Assembly (NCBI RefSeq): GCF_002080415.1
Contig: NZ_CP020474.1
Span: forward strand, 620,001 to 684,000
Direction of reading: 5' to 3'
DNA: 64,000 bases
From: Roseovarius mucosus
GTDB lineage: Bacteria > Pseudomonadota > Alphaproteobacteria > Rhodobacterales > Rhodobacteraceae
This document shows, piece by piece, positions 17,241 through 26,610 of this stretch (positions within the stretch are counted from its first letter, which is position 1; each line of letters opens with the position of its first letter). Below the pieces are notes generated by a model. That model worked only from the letters and a program-made list of their open reading frames with translations, was not told the origin of the DNA and did no database searches. A program made the translations under genes and the position numbers.

Positions 17241-18035
17241 ATGATTTTGGTAATTGATGCCATCAATAAGGACAGGTTCAGCCATGTGCTGGATGAGATG
17301 TTCAAACTGCGCGCACGAGTCTTTGGGGATCGACTCGGTTGGCAGGTTGAAGTGAAGGATGGTCGCGAGCGCGATCTGTTCGATGACCTGAACCCGGCCT
17401 ACGCCGTGGGTCTCGACGATGAAGGAAATGTCGTATCCTGCGTGCGCGCGCTGCAGACCACTGGTCCGCACATGCTGGCCGATGTCTTTGCCGATATCCT
17501 CGATGGCGAGCCGCCATTGCGCAGCGCAACCCTTTGGGAGTCCACTCGCTTCTGCGTCGACACACGTCGCCTCGGGCGCGGACGTGATCGCAACTCGGTC
17601 TCTTACGCGACCTGCGAACTGATGATCGCCTCACTCGAAGCGGCAAAACGTGCGGGTGTTTCGGACATTGTGACCGTGATTGATCCGGTGATGGACCGGG
17701 TCCTGAAACGCTCAGGCAACGCGCCCTATGACTATGTCGGCAAGACTGCCGATATGGGCAAGGTTCCCGCCCTCGCGGCATTGCTGGATTGCACGGACGA
17801 GCGAATCGACCGCATCCGCGCCTTTGGCGGAGTTGAGGGAGACGTTTTTATCAGCGATGACGCGGCGCTCGCACTGCCAGCGATTGCAGGCCACGTCACA
17901 CCGAAAACACCACTCGAGCAATATTGCGATGAGCAAATTGCCTCGGCAACCTCGGAAAAAGAGCGGATTGCCGCTCTGCGGCTCAAGGCCGCTCTTGAGG
18001 ACAAGATTCGTTCGCGCATGGATCAACGTGCCTGA
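17241..18035 (+). CDS. Acyl-homoserine-lactone synthase (LuxI family)
   Basis: 264 residues. The conserved set of the LuxI family is present: Arg and Phe in FKLRARVFGDRLGW (about 21-34), the acidic DLFDD, and ESTRFCVDTRRL with the catalytic-region Glu and Arg (about 100-111). It makes AHL signal from S-adenosylmethionine and acyl-ACP. The core should end near residue 205; about 55 further, largely helical, residues extend it beyond the usual 195-220. It is closed by an intrinsic terminator. A GGGGAGA site 7 bases before the ATG supports the start. Confidence 0.93.
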   Translation: MILVIDAINKDRFSHVLDEMFKLRARVFGDRLGWQVEVKDGRERDLFDDLNPAYAVGLDDEGNVVSCVRALQTTGPHMLADVFADILDGEPPLRSATLWESTRFCVDTRRLGRGRDRNSVSYATCELMIASLEAAKRAGVSDIVTVIDPVMDRVLKRSGNAPYDYVGKTADMGKVPALAALLDCTDERIDRIRAFGGVEGDVFISDDAALALPAIAGHVTPKTPLEQYCDEQIASATSEKERIAALRLKAALEDKIRSRMDQRA

Positions 18036-18104
18036 CCCCCAGGGGCGCGCGATCCTGACTGACGACCGGCACTGTCGTCTACGTCACTTGCGCTAGAACG
18101 AAGA

Positions 18105-18146
18105 GGGCCGCCCCACTTCTCCCCGGGGCGGCCCTTCATTTTTTTC
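18105..18146 (+). terminator. Intrinsic terminator after luxI
   Basis: A 10-bp GC stem (GGGCCGCCCC with GGGGCGGCCC) followed on the plus strand by TTCATTTTTTT. It separates luxI from the convergent trigger-factor gene. Confidence 0.85.
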
Positions 18147-18163
18147 CAGAACGTGTCTGGCGA

Positions 18164-19495
18164 TTACTCGTCGTTCATCGCTTCGATGGCTTTCTCAAGC
18201 TCTTCCTTGGACAGCTCTTTATCCGTCACCTCAGCCAGTTCGACCACATAGTCGATGACCTTGTCTTCGAAGATGGGCGCGCGCAGCTGCTGGCGCATTT
18301 GCGGGTTCTTCTGCACGAATTCAAAGAACTCCCGCTCGTGGCCCGGATATTGGCGCGCTTGGTTCATAACCGCTTGCGTCATTTCCGCATCCGAGACCTG
18401 CACTTCAGCCTTCTGCCCCAACTCTGCGAGCAAGAGACCAAGGCGGACACGCCGCTCTGCAAGCTTGGTATGCTCTTCGGTCACGTCGATCTCGGGGTGA
18501 TCATGGCCCTGCACGTCAGGGTTTTCCTCATGCCAAAGCTGATGCGCGATCTGCTTGGCCTCGGCGTCCACCATGCTTGGCGGCAAATCAAAGCTGACCT
18601 TCTCGTCCAACTGATCCAGAACATGACGCTTGAGGATCGCACGTGCTGCCCCAGCATATTCCATCTCAAGACGCTCGGAGATCTGAGTTTTGAGCGCAGC
18701 CAAGTCTTCGGCACCGTATTTTTGCGCCAACTCGTCGTTGATCTCAGCGGCTACAGGCTCTTTCACTGCTTTGACAGTGCAATCGAACACAGCCTCTTTA
18801 CCCGCCAAATGCGCGGCCTGATAGGCCTCGGGGAAGGTCACGGTCACAGCCTTGACCTCTTCAACCTTGACGCCCACCAGCTGCTCTTCAAAGCCGGGGA
18901 TAAAGCTGCCCGAGCCAATGACCAGCGGATAATCTTCGGCGCTGCCGCCGTCAAAAGCTTCGCCATCGACCTTGCCAACAAAGTCGATCACAACCTGATC
19001 GCCGTCTTTGGATTTGGAGCCTTTTTTGCGATCCTTGAAATCCTGCGCATTCTCGGCAAGGTTCTTGAGCGCCTCATCAACGGCGGCATCATCGGCTTTG
19101 GCGACCAGACGCTCCAGCTTCAGTGACTTGAGGTCGACATCGGGAATCGCGGGCAGAGCCTCGTAGCTCAGGACGATTTCAACATCGTCGCCCTCTTTCC
19201 AGTCTTGATTGGCCATTTTGACATCAGGTTCGAACGCCGGGCGCTCGCCCTTGGCTTCGAAATGCGCCTTCATCGCGTCATCGACGCTTTCTTGCATAGC
19301 TTCGCCCAGCACGCGCTGGCCAAACTGCTTTTTCAAGAGCGGCAGCGGCACCTTGCCCTTGCGGAACCCCTTGATCTCGATATCCGGCTGGGCCTCCTTG
19401 AGCTTGGCGTTTACCTTCTCGTCCAGATCCTTGGCTGACAAGATCATCTTGTAGCCGCGCTTCAGCCCTTCGTTCAGGGTCTCGGTGACCTGCAT
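18164..19495 (-). CDS. tig: Trigger factor (ribosome-associated chaperone, peptidyl-prolyl isomerase)
   Basis: 443 residues, the usual length. The N-terminal ribosome-binding domain carries the L23-docking signature [17 protein letters not shown] (about 43-59). A FKBP-like PPIase domain follows (about 160-245, with [20 protein letters not shown]), then the helical C-terminal substrate-cradle, ending in an acidic tail. It binds nascent chains at the ribosome exit. Start has GAGAGGA 5 bases upstream. It stands alone, convergent with luxI. Confidence 0.97.
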   Translation of the reverse strand: MQVTETLNEGLKRGYKMILSAKDLDEKVNAKLKEAQPDIEIKGFRKGKVPLPLLKKQFGQRVLGEAMQESVDDAMKAHFEAKGERPAFEPDVKMANQDWKEGDDVEIVLSYEALPAIPDVDLKSLKLERLVAKADDAAVDEALKNLAENAQDFKDRKKGSKSKDGDQVVIDFVGKVDGEAFDGGSAEDYPLVIGSGSFIPGFEEQLVGVKVEEVKAVTVTFPEAYQAAHLAGKEAVFDCTVKAVKEPVAAEINDELAQKYGAEDLAALKTQISERLEMEYAGAARAILKRHVLDQLDEKVSFDLPPSMVDAEAKQIAHQLWHEENPDVQGHDHPEIDVTEEHTKLAERRVRLGLLLAELGQKAEVQVSDAEMTQAVMNQARQYPGHEREFFEFVQKNPQMRQQLRAPIFEDKVIDYVVELAEVTDKELSKEELEKAIEAMNDE

Positions 19496-19613
19496 TTTCG
19501 TCCTCTCATATGCATCGGGCCGCGGAGGCGTCCGCGGCGGTCAAAATCACGCGTGTTCTATTGAGGCCCCCGCCAACGTGCAAGGGGAATCCGGCCTGAT
19601 TTCGCCGGTCTGT

Positions 19614-19698
19614 TGGTGCGGGTGGAGGGACTTGAACCCCCACGCCTTGCGGCGCCAGAACCTAAATCTGGTGCGTCTACCAATTTCGCCACACCCGC
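19614..19698 (-). tRNA. tRNA-Leu, anticodon TAG
   Basis: The minus strand reads a GCGGGTG/CACCCGC acceptor stem, GGT-type D loop, the anticodon stem CCAGA/TCTGG with loop TTTAGGT (anticodon TAG), a long variable arm (CGCCGCAAGGCG) typical of class II tRNAs, and the GGTTCAAGTCC T-arm. Discriminator A and an encoded CCA follow. Reads CUN leucine codons. Confidence 0.96.
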
Positions 19699-19872
19699 AT
19701 CCGTCGCGCGCCCTTTCAGGCCGCTGGCGCGGTGTCTAGCAAAGCGTCTCGCCGGATGCGAGAGGAAAATTAAGCTTGGCTTGACAGGATCATGACGAAA
19801 AAAAGCAGGACATAAACCCAATCTTGCCATATTCTGGATGTAATCTGAGGCAGAAAACAAGCGAGACACGCC

Positions 19873-20370
19873 ATGAAACCGAAAACGGTCGGGCGGTCAG
19901 ATGGCGGATTGGCCGTCTTTCCACCTGTGGACACATGCGGCCTGTTGGCCGACAGCATCATTCTCACCCTCGATGGCGAGCGGCGCGTTGCCGATTTGAA
20001 TGTCGGGGATCGTGTGATCACCCGCGATAGCGGCACGGCGGTCTTGCGTGGCATCGCTCGGCACAGGCTGCGCACGGCGGCGGTGCGGATCATGGCGGGC
20101 ACGCTCGGGCATACCCGGCCCGAACGGGATGTGACCCTGCCTGCTGGCCAGCTTTTGCTTGTGCGCGACTGGCGCGCTAAGGCGCTCTTTGGCGACACTC
20201 AGGCGCTCGTGCCCGCGACACGGCTGGTGGATGGCGAGTTTGTGACGCTTGAGGCGGCGCAGGAAATGACGCTCTTCAGCTTCGATTTCGCAGCCCCCCA
20301 CATCCTCTATGTCGACGGGTTGGAATTGGCCAGCAACGCCGACATGCGGCTTGACGCCCGCGCGGCCTGA
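19873..20370 (+). CDS. Small Hint-domain-like protein
   Basis: 165 residues. The stretch TCGLLADSIILTLDG followed by RRVADLNVGDRVITRDSG and the end PHILYVDGLELASNA have the layout of the Hint (hedgehog/intein) domains common in Rhodobacterales exported proteins. It looks reduced: the usual CFTPGT start of the splicing block is replaced by CGLLADS, and there is no attached partner domain. Whether it can still cleave itself is unclear. No signal peptide and only a weak ribosome site. The last 64 bases overlap the 3' end of nnr on the other strand. Confidence 0.68.
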   Translation: MKPKTVGRSDGGLAVFPPVDTCGLLADSIILTLDGERRVADLNVGDRVITRDSGTAVLRGIARHRLRTAAVRIMAGTLGHTRPERDVTLPAGQLLLVRDWRAKALFGDTQALVPATRLVDGEFVTLEAAQEMTLFSFDFAAPHILYVDGLELASNADMRLDARAA

Positions 20371-21887
20371 TCCGGCAACGCGCGCAGCACTTTGGGCAGG
20401 ACCTCGGGTAGGTCCTCGGCAATCAGGCCGGGGCCAAAGCAGCGCGCACATTCGCCATGTAGCCACGCCGCTGTTTCGGCGGCTTGCATCGGGGGAAACC
20501 CACGGGCCAGCAACCCGGCGACAAACCCCGCCAGCACATCGCCTGCGCCAGCCGTAGCCAGCCATGGCGCTGCACGCCCATAGGCCGCCGCATGAATGGC
20601 GCAGGCGCCATCTGGCGCAGCAATCACGGTATCGGCCCCTTTCAAAAGGACGACACAGCCCGCCCGCTTGGCGGCCTCTCGGGTGGCCTCAACCTTGGAA
20701 TAGGCAGGGCCTTGTGTGGCAGGCGCGGCCAAACGCGCGGCAATATCGGGAAAGAGCCGCGCGAATTCGCCACCATGCGGCGTCAAAACACAGCCCTCGT
20801 GCAGCAAGCCAAAGAGAGTCTCAGGGGCATCGGCAAAAGCGGTCAGCGCATCGGCATCAAGAACCACGCGCGGGGCGCTTTCATGGCGCAGCACCACCGG
20901 CACCAAGTCGCGCGCCCGCGCTGTGCCCATTCCTGGCCCCAAGCAGAGCGCAGTAATGCGCTTGTCTGTCAGCGCGGCGTACAAAGTTTTGCCATCTTCA
21001 ATCCGGCGCAACATCAGCGCGGTGATTTGGGCAGCCACTTCCATCTGTGCCGAGGGCGGCACGCCAAGGGTCACCACCCCTGCCCCAATGCGAAGCGCCG
21101 CGCGCGCAGCCAAACGCGCCGCGCCGGTCGTGCCCGCACCACCCGTCAGGATCAGCGCATGACCATGGCCAAACTTATGTGCTGTTTCTGCCTTGGTAAG
21201 GCTTTGCGCGTCCGGGGGCGCGACCAGCCTGACCGCGCCCCCAGCCTGCGCCGCAAGAGCAATGTCCGCCACCATGACCCGACCACAGACCGCGGGCCCA
21301 TCCGCCAGCACATGACCCAGCTTGGGCGCGTGAAACGTAACCGTAAGCGCCGCCCGGACCGCGTTTGAAACTGTGCCCAACACCCGCCCACTGTCGCTGC
21401 ACAGCCCAGAGGGCAGATCCACGGCCACAACACGTGCCGCCACTTGGTTCAAGCCTTGCTGCGCCACGCCCTCTAGCGGTCGTCGCAGACCGGTGCCGAA
21501 CAGCGCATCGACCATCAACGCGACCTTGAGCCCCTCGACAGAGGCCTGCGCAAGATCATGCACAGATCCCATGGCGCACCACCGATCATGGTTGATCCGT
21601 GCATCCGGTGGCAGCCGCTCCGGATCACCATAAAGGTAGACACCCACCTCCCAGCCCCACGCCTTTAAAAGCCGCGCGATGACAAAACCGTCGCCGCCAT
21701 TGTTACCCGGTCCGCACAGAACCGCCGCAGTTTGTGGCGTTTGCGCAAGTTCCGGCCATTCAGCGAACACCGCGTCGACCACGGCACGTCCCGCGCGCTC
21801 CATTAGATCAAGCCCAGTTACTCCGCCCGACTCGATGGCCACCTGTTCCCGCGCGCGCATTTCAGTGGCTGTCAGAATTTCTAGCAT
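20307..21887 (-). CDS. nnr: Bifunctional NAD(P)H-hydrate epimerase / ADP-dependent dehydratase
   Basis: 526 residues combining the two repair enzymes for hydrated NAD(P)H. The N-terminal YjeF epimerase domain (about 1-210) has GPGNNGGDG and DALFGTG; the C-terminal ribokinase-like dehydratase (about 225-505) has LGPGMG, LDADAL, TPHGGEFARLF and the catalytic GAGDVLAG. The last 20 or so residues (after VLRALPDQAAR) look like a non-conserved extension and coincide with the overlap with the Hint gene. Divergent from glnB across 172 bases. Confidence 0.93.
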   Translation of the reverse strand: MLEILTATEMRAREQVAIESGGVTGLDLMERAGRAVVDAVFAEWPELAQTPQTAAVLCGPGNNGGDGFVIARLLKAWGWEVGVYLYGDPERLPPDARINHDRWCAMGSVHDLAQASVEGLKVALMVDALFGTGLRRPLEGVAQQGLNQVAARVVAVDLPSGLCSDSGRVLGTVSNAVRAALTVTFHAPKLGHVLADGPAVCGRVMVADIALAAQAGGAVRLVAPPDAQSLTKAETAHKFGHGHALILTGGAGTTGAARLAARAALRIGAGVVTLGVPPSAQMEVAAQITALMLRRIEDGKTLYAALTDKRITALCLGPGMGTARARDLVPVVLRHESAPRVVLDADALTAFADAPETLFGLLHEGCVLTPHGGEFARLFPDIAARLAAPATQGPAYSKVEATREAAKRAGCVVLLKGADTVIAAPDGACAIHAAAYGRAAPWLATAGAGDVLAGFVAGLLARGFPPMQAAETAAWLHGECARCFGPGLIAEDLPEVLPKVLRALPDQAARASSRMSALLANSNPST

Positions 21888-21931
21888 ACCGGGCCCCTCT
21901 GCGTTTTATTTTCGATGCTTTTTTCGGCATT

Positions 21932-21950
21932 TTGCCTAAAAGTTAGGCAA
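21932..21950. promoter_or_regulatory. Perfect inverted repeat between nnr and glnB
   Basis: TTGCCTAA-AAG-TTAGGCAA: 8-bp arms with a 3-base spacer, in an AT-rich stretch 45 bases before the nnr start and 110 before glnB. Could be an operator for either divergent gene; it does not match an NtrC site that I know. Confidence 0.45.
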
Positions 21951-22041
21951 TTACTTCTTTGAACCCGTCCGGGGCGCTGCAAAATCCAGCTTAACCGATT
22001 GAGCCTCCTGCTGAGAAGTGGTCTGCACGTTCCGAACGTAA

Positions 22042-22398
<357 letters not shown>

Positions 22399-22428
22399 AA
22401 TCTACCCTAACAAGAAAAGGACAAGAGA

Positions 22429-23835
22429 ATGAGCAAAGACGCAGTTCTCAAGCTGATCAAGGATGAGGATGTTGACTACGTCGATATCCGGTTCACCGAC
22501 GTGCGCGGTAAACTTCAGCATGTGACCGTGGTCGCGGACCTGGTCGATGAGGATTTCCTCGAAGAAGGCTTTATGTTCGACGGATCGTCGATCTCTGGCT
22601 GGAAGTCGATCGAGGCTTCCGACATGAAGCTGATGCCCGACACCGAGAGTGCATATGTCGATCCGTTCTACGCGGAAAAGACACTTTGCATCCATTGCTC
22701 GGTTGTTGAACCCGACACCGGCGAATCCTACGATCGCGATCCGCGCGGCACGGCAGAAAAAGCCGAGGCATATCTCAAGTCGTCCGGTATCGGCGATGTG
22801 GCCTATTTTGGCCCCGAAGCTGAATTCTTCATCTTTGACGATGTGCGCTTCTCGAACACCATCAACAAAGTCTCGTATCAGGTAGACGCTGTTGATGCGT
22901 CTTGGAACAGTGACACCGAATACGAGATGGGCAACACCGGCCATCGTCCGGGCCTCAAGGGCGGGTATTTCCCGGTAAACCCGATCGACGACGCCCAAGA
23001 CCTGCGCGCCGAAATGCTCTCGACCATGAAGCGGATTGGCATGAAGGTGGATAAGCACCACCATGAAGTCGCAAGCTGCCAGCACGAACTGGGTCTGATT
23101 TTCGGCACGCTGACCAAGCAGGCCGACGAGATTCAGAAATACAAATACATCATTCACAACGTGGCGCATGCCTATGGCAAATCCGCCACCTTCATGCCCA
23201 AGCCGATCTATGGCGACAACGGGTCGGGCATGCACGTGAACATGTCGATCTGGAAAGATGGCAAGCCGCTTTTTGCCGGTGACAAATATGCCGACCTCAG
23301 CCAAGAGGCGCTGTATTTCATCGGTGGCATTCTCAAGCATGCCAAGACGCTGAACGCCTTCACCAACCCCGGCACCAACAGCTACAAGCGGTTGATCCCC
23401 GGTTTCGAGGCCCCCGTTCTGCGCGCCTATTCGGCCCGCAACCGTTCGGGTTGCGTCCGTATTCCGTGGACCGAAAGCCCCAAGGCCAAGCGCGTAGAGG
23501 CCCGTTTCCCCGATCCGAGCGCAAACCCCTATCTGGCGTTTTCCGCTCTGCTCATGGCTGGCCTCGACGGTATCAAATCCAAGATTGATCCCGGCGAAGC
23601 CATGGACAAGAACCTCTATGACCTGCCCGCCGAAGAGCTGAAAGACATCCCGACCGTCTGTGGTTCTCTGCGCGAAGCATTGGAATGTCTGGCCGCTGAT
23701 CACGATTTCCTGCTGGCAGGCGACGTGTTCACCAAAGACCAGATCGAGGCCTACATCGCGCTCAAGATGGACGAAGTCCACAAATACGAGCACACACCGC
23801 ACCCTGTCGAATTCGGCATGTATTACAGCTGCTGA
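22429..23835 (+). CDS. glnA: Type I glutamine synthetase
   Basis: 468 residues, normal for GSI-beta. The signature [12 protein letters not shown] (about 47-58), the ATP-binding [16 protein letters not shown] (about 255-270), the glutamate-binding NRSGCVRIP and the adenylylation loop NLYDLPAEE (Tyr about 397) are intact. It condenses glutamate and ammonia to glutamine in a dodecamer. The adenylylation loop sets it apart from the two GS-like ligases near 7-10 kb. AAAGGA 8-9 bases before the ATG; terminator follows. Confidence 0.98.
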   Translation: MSKDAVLKLIKDEDVDYVDIRFTDVRGKLQHVTVVADLVDEDFLEEGFMFDGSSISGWKSIEASDMKLMPDTESAYVDPFYAEKTLCIHCSVVEPDTGESYDRDPRGTAEKAEAYLKSSGIGDVAYFGPEAEFFIFDDVRFSNTINKVSYQVDAVDASWNSDTEYEMGNTGHRPGLKGGYFPVNPIDDAQDLRAEMLSTMKRIGMKVDKHHHEVASCQHELGLIFGTLTKQADEIQKYKYIIHNVAHAYGKSATFMPKPIYGDNGSGMHVNMSIWKDGKPLFAGDKYADLSQEALYFIGGILKHAKTLNAFTNPGTNSYKRLIPGFEAPVLRAYSARNRSGCVRIPWTESPKAKRVEARFPDPSANPYLAFSALLMAGLDGIKSKIDPGEAMDKNLYDLPAEELKDIPTVCGSLREALECLAADHDFLLAGDVFTKDQIEAYIALKMDEVHKYEHTPHPVEFGMYYSC

Positions 23836-23861
23836 TTGCACAGCTTGTGATTGTAAATTCT

Positions 23862-23890
23862 GGGCATCCCTTTCGGGGTGCCCTTTTTTT
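23862..23890 (+). terminator. Intrinsic terminator of glnBA
   Basis: GGGCATCCC and GGGGTGCCC pair around TTTC and are followed by seven T residues; starts 27 bases after the glnA stop. Confidence 0.92.
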
Positions 23891-24030
23891 ATGCCTTTCA
23901 CCGTTGCGTGTTTGGCATCAATCTCAGCATTTTTGACGAATTGCCCAAATTAATCCTCATTTGAAACAAATCGGCTCCACCTTCGGTTGTCATAGATAGA
24001 TCACTCACAACGCAGATAATGGAACCTCCC

Positions 24031-24903
24031 ATGGCCAATTCCACTCATAGGGTAACGGCAGGGCTAGTATTTCTCGGTACGAGAAACTTCGACATCGTCA
24101 GGATCGGCAACCGGATCAGCATGGTCCTTGACTGGCTAGATGAGCAGACAACAGGCTTGCGTATTCTTTCTGATTGCGAGGCAAACCTGAATTCTGATCA
24201 TTTTGTTCTGCGGATTGAAATCCAGCAAGACCACAAGCTTAGCGCTTTGTCTCAGCCCGCTGAGCACTTTCTCGCGCTGAGCCTTTTGCAAACCGATCCA
24301 GAGGCACCGCCCCAGACCCAATTGGCGCTGTCGGTCATGGCACATGTTCTGCGGGCGCTGCACAGCACGCTCGCCCCGGACTTTGTGCAATGGATTCACC
24401 CGCTGGCCCTGCTCAGTCATGCCGAGTTTCTCGAGGCTGTCACCTTTCAGGACGAGTATGAGCCAGCCGCACCACAAGCTGAAATCGTGCCGCACCCCAA
24501 AGCCGCCGCAGCGCGTTGTCGCTTGCCAGACATCGAACTTACGCATCAAGCGCTGCATGCACGCTATGTCTCAGAGAGCGACGCCGCTCCGGAGGATCAT
24601 GTAACTGGCGCGTTGCGTGCGGTTTTTCGCGATAGTCTTGAAACAACGCCCGCCGCCACAATACAAACTGACAGCATCCGCGAGAGCACAGCCCCCCTGC
24701 GCCTGAGCGTCTGGATATTGACGATCACGCTGGGGCTCTTTGCTCTTCCGGTTGCTGCCGCGCTCGCCATTGTCAACCTCATGCGCGGCGAGAACTTGCG
24801 TCTCGCCTCTCAGACGGCGGCGATGACCGGCTTGTTCCTCACCCTGCAGGTCAATGGCGCGACAGCCCAAGCTCTGCAGGCCATGCAGGACCTTTTGGGA
24901 TGA
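24031..24903 (+). CDS. Unknown protein with C-terminal membrane segments (family member A)
   Basis: 290 residues from the ATG at 24031 (an ATG 12 bases upstream is the alternative). Residues about 1-130 form a soluble domain starting GTRNFDIVRIGNRISMVLDWL; about 130-215 is a low-complexity linker rich in Ala/Pro; residues about 220-285 hold one or two hydrophobic segments (LRLSVWILTITLGLFALPVA). The same three-part layout is seen in the protein at 25897-26589. Both flank a lytic transglycosylase gene. I do not recognise the family; a role in the cell envelope is only an inference from context. Confidence 0.75.
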   Translation: MANSTHRVTAGLVFLGTRNFDIVRIGNRISMVLDWLDEQTTGLRILSDCEANLNSDHFVLRIEIQQDHKLSALSQPAEHFLALSLLQTDPEAPPQTQLALSVMAHVLRALHSTLAPDFVQWIHPLALLSHAEFLEAVTFQDEYEPAAPQAEIVPHPKAAAARCRLPDIELTHQALHARYVSESDAAPEDHVTGALRAVFRDSLETTPAATIQTDSIRESTAPLRLSVWILTITLGLFALPVAAALAIVNLMRGENLRLASQTAAMTGLFLTLQVNGATAQALQAMQDLLG

Positions 24904-24994
24904 CCTCGACCGGAAAATTCCCCGCAGAGGCGCACTTGTGGCGCGCGCGTGGCGCGTTACACTCCAATCGAAAGCTATTTCACGGGAGATTGTA

Positions 24995-25813
24995 ATGTTC
25001 ACGACCATGATGCGCCCCCTTCAGCCACTCACCATGGCTCTTGGTTTCGGCCTGCTGGCCACGAGCGCGCTCGCCGCGCCCTGTGGCAACAGTGCGGACG
25101 GCTTCTCAAATTGGAAGGCCGCCTTTGCCAAGGAGGCTGCCGCCGAGGGCGTTGGCCCAAGAGGGCTCGAGGCCTTGGCCGGGGCGCAATATGCCAGCAG
25201 CACCATTGCGGCGGACCGCAACCAAAAAAGCTTCAAGTACAGTCTTGAGAAATTCATGCAGGTTCGCGGGGCCCCCACCATTGTGGCCCAAGGTCGCAAG
25301 CGGCGCGCACAGGATGCCGCCTTTTACGACGCGTTAGAGCGTCAATATGGCGTCCCAGCCGGGGTGCTCCTTGCTATTCACGGCATGGAAACCGGCTTTG
25401 GTGGGTTCATGGGGGATAGTGCCGTTGTTTCGGCCATCGTCACACTGACCTATGATTGCCGCCGCTCTGATTTCTTTCGGCCCCATGCCGTTGGCGCGCT
25501 GAAGTTGGTGGATCGTGGCGCAATCACCGCCCAGACCAAGGGGGCAAAACACGGCGAGTTGGGGCATACCCAGTTCTTGCCGGGCAATGCCCTAAACTAC
25601 GGGGTTGATGCCAATGGCGACGGGCGGGTGGATTTCTACAATCTGACCGACGCGCTTGCGTCAACCGCGAACTTCCTGCGCCAAAAAGGCTGGCAACCCG
25701 GACAGGGCTATCAGGAAGGTCAACCGAATTTCGCCGTGATCCAGCAATGGAACGCCGCCGGGGTCTATCAAAAAGCGATTGCCCTGATGGCCGCGCAAAT
25801 CGACGGGGGCTGA
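24995..25813 (+). CDS. Lytic murein transglycosylase (MltB/SLT_2 type)
   Basis: 272 residues with a signal peptide (about 1-28, cleavage after ALAA) and no lipobox. The catalytic region has the Glu of IHGMETGFGGFMG (about 132), the GELGHTQFLPGNALNYGVDANGDG block and PVIQQWN-like ending FAVIQQWNAAGVYQKA, all of the MltB family. It cleaves the MurNAc-GlcNAc bond to 1,6-anhydroMurNAc ends in the periplasm. Start: ATG at 24995 with GGGAGA 5-10 bases upstream. The usual peptidoglycan-binding domain is not attached. Confidence 0.9.
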   Translation: MFTTMMRPLQPLTMALGFGLLATSALAAPCGNSADGFSNWKAAFAKEAAAEGVGPRGLEALAGAQYASSTIAADRNQKSFKYSLEKFMQVRGAPTIVAQGRKRRAQDAAFYDALERQYGVPAGVLLAIHGMETGFGGFMGDSAVVSAIVTLTYDCRRSDFFRPHAVGALKLVDRGAITAQTKGAKHGELGHTQFLPGNALNYGVDANGDGRVDFYNLTDALASTANFLRQKGWQPGQGYQEGQPNFAVIQQWNAAGVYQKAIALMAAQIDGG

Positions 25814-25896
25814 CGCACAATCGTCCGCCCTCTCCTACAGTAAACGTGCCAAGTATGTCCGGTTTCATCTGAACCCTCTCAAGAACGGGGCATGAA

Positions 25897-26589
25897 ATGA
25901 GCAGACAGAATTACGGTCAGATCGCCGCGCTGGAGTTTTTCGATCCTCCAGAAATGGACTTTCCCGACATTGTCGAGGAGTTTGACATCGCGTCTCAGCG
26001 TCTTGCGCCGCAGTTGCGCCGCCTGACATGGGATGGCGAGGATATCGCGCTGATTGATCGGGACGCAGTGCGCATAGCACTTGGCTGGCTTCCGGCCCAA
26101 GGCTTCGACCAGCCCAGTTATCTGGTGCTGGCCGTGGGGCCGCGCAACGCCAAGCGCAACATCACGCTTGATCCAGAAGCCTATGAGATGCTCACCCGGC
26201 GTCTTGTCGAACGGGTGCGCGGCTATCTGCCGTTTGACGCGGTCCTGCACGGTGCCGCGAACCGCCCCATCAGCAGCGCGCTGCTCGACATGACATTCGA
26301 GCTGCTGTCCGGTTGCGCCAATGAGGCCACGCAGCATCGCCGCCCAACCCCGGCCCCGCGACAATCCAAACCCCGCCGTCAAGAGCATAGAGGCCAGAGC
26401 AGCGCGCGGCCCAAACATCCCATCCCCGAGGATGCAGTGGACGCACGATTGGCGGTGCCAGAGGCCTCTTTGCCAATGCGGCTGACGATTGTCACCTTTG
26501 GCCTTACGCTCTTTTTGCATGTGCCGCCGCTTGGTGCAGCACTTTTGGCCTATACCACCCTACGGGAGGCACAGCCGCTCTTGAGCTGA
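25897..26589 (+). CDS. Unknown protein with C-terminal membrane segment (family member B)
   Basis: 230 residues. A soluble N-terminal domain (about 20-135; LTWDGEDIALIDRDAVRIALGWL) resembles in pattern the first domain of the protein at 24031-24903, including the step from a short beta-rich start to a final helix (SALLDMTFELLSG). A Pro/Arg/Gln-rich linker (about 140-190) and a hydrophobic end (MRLTIVTFGLTLFLHVPPLGAAL) complete it. I read the two as distant paralogues; sequence identity by eye is low. It is 83 bases downstream of the transglycosylase gene and converges on the DUF3445 gene. Confidence 0.72.
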   Translation: MSRQNYGQIAALEFFDPPEMDFPDIVEEFDIASQRLAPQLRRLTWDGEDIALIDRDAVRIALGWLPAQGFDQPSYLVLAVGPRNAKRNITLDPEAYEMLTRRLVERVRGYLPFDAVLHGAANRPISSALLDMTFELLSGCANEATQHRRPTPAPRQSKPRRQEHRGQSSARPKHPIPEDAVDARLAVPEASLPMRLTIVTFGLTLFLHVPPLGAALLAYTTLREAQPLLS

Positions 26590-26610
26590 TCTGGCATCCC
26601 AAAGACCGAC

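Noticed and set aside
18299-19126. Plus-strand frame inside the trigger-factor gene
   Set aside because: Antisense shadow; the trigger-factor reading is unambiguous.
22402-23901. 499-codon minus-strand frame over glnA
   Set aside because: Antisense of a strongly conserved gene; no recognisable protein features.
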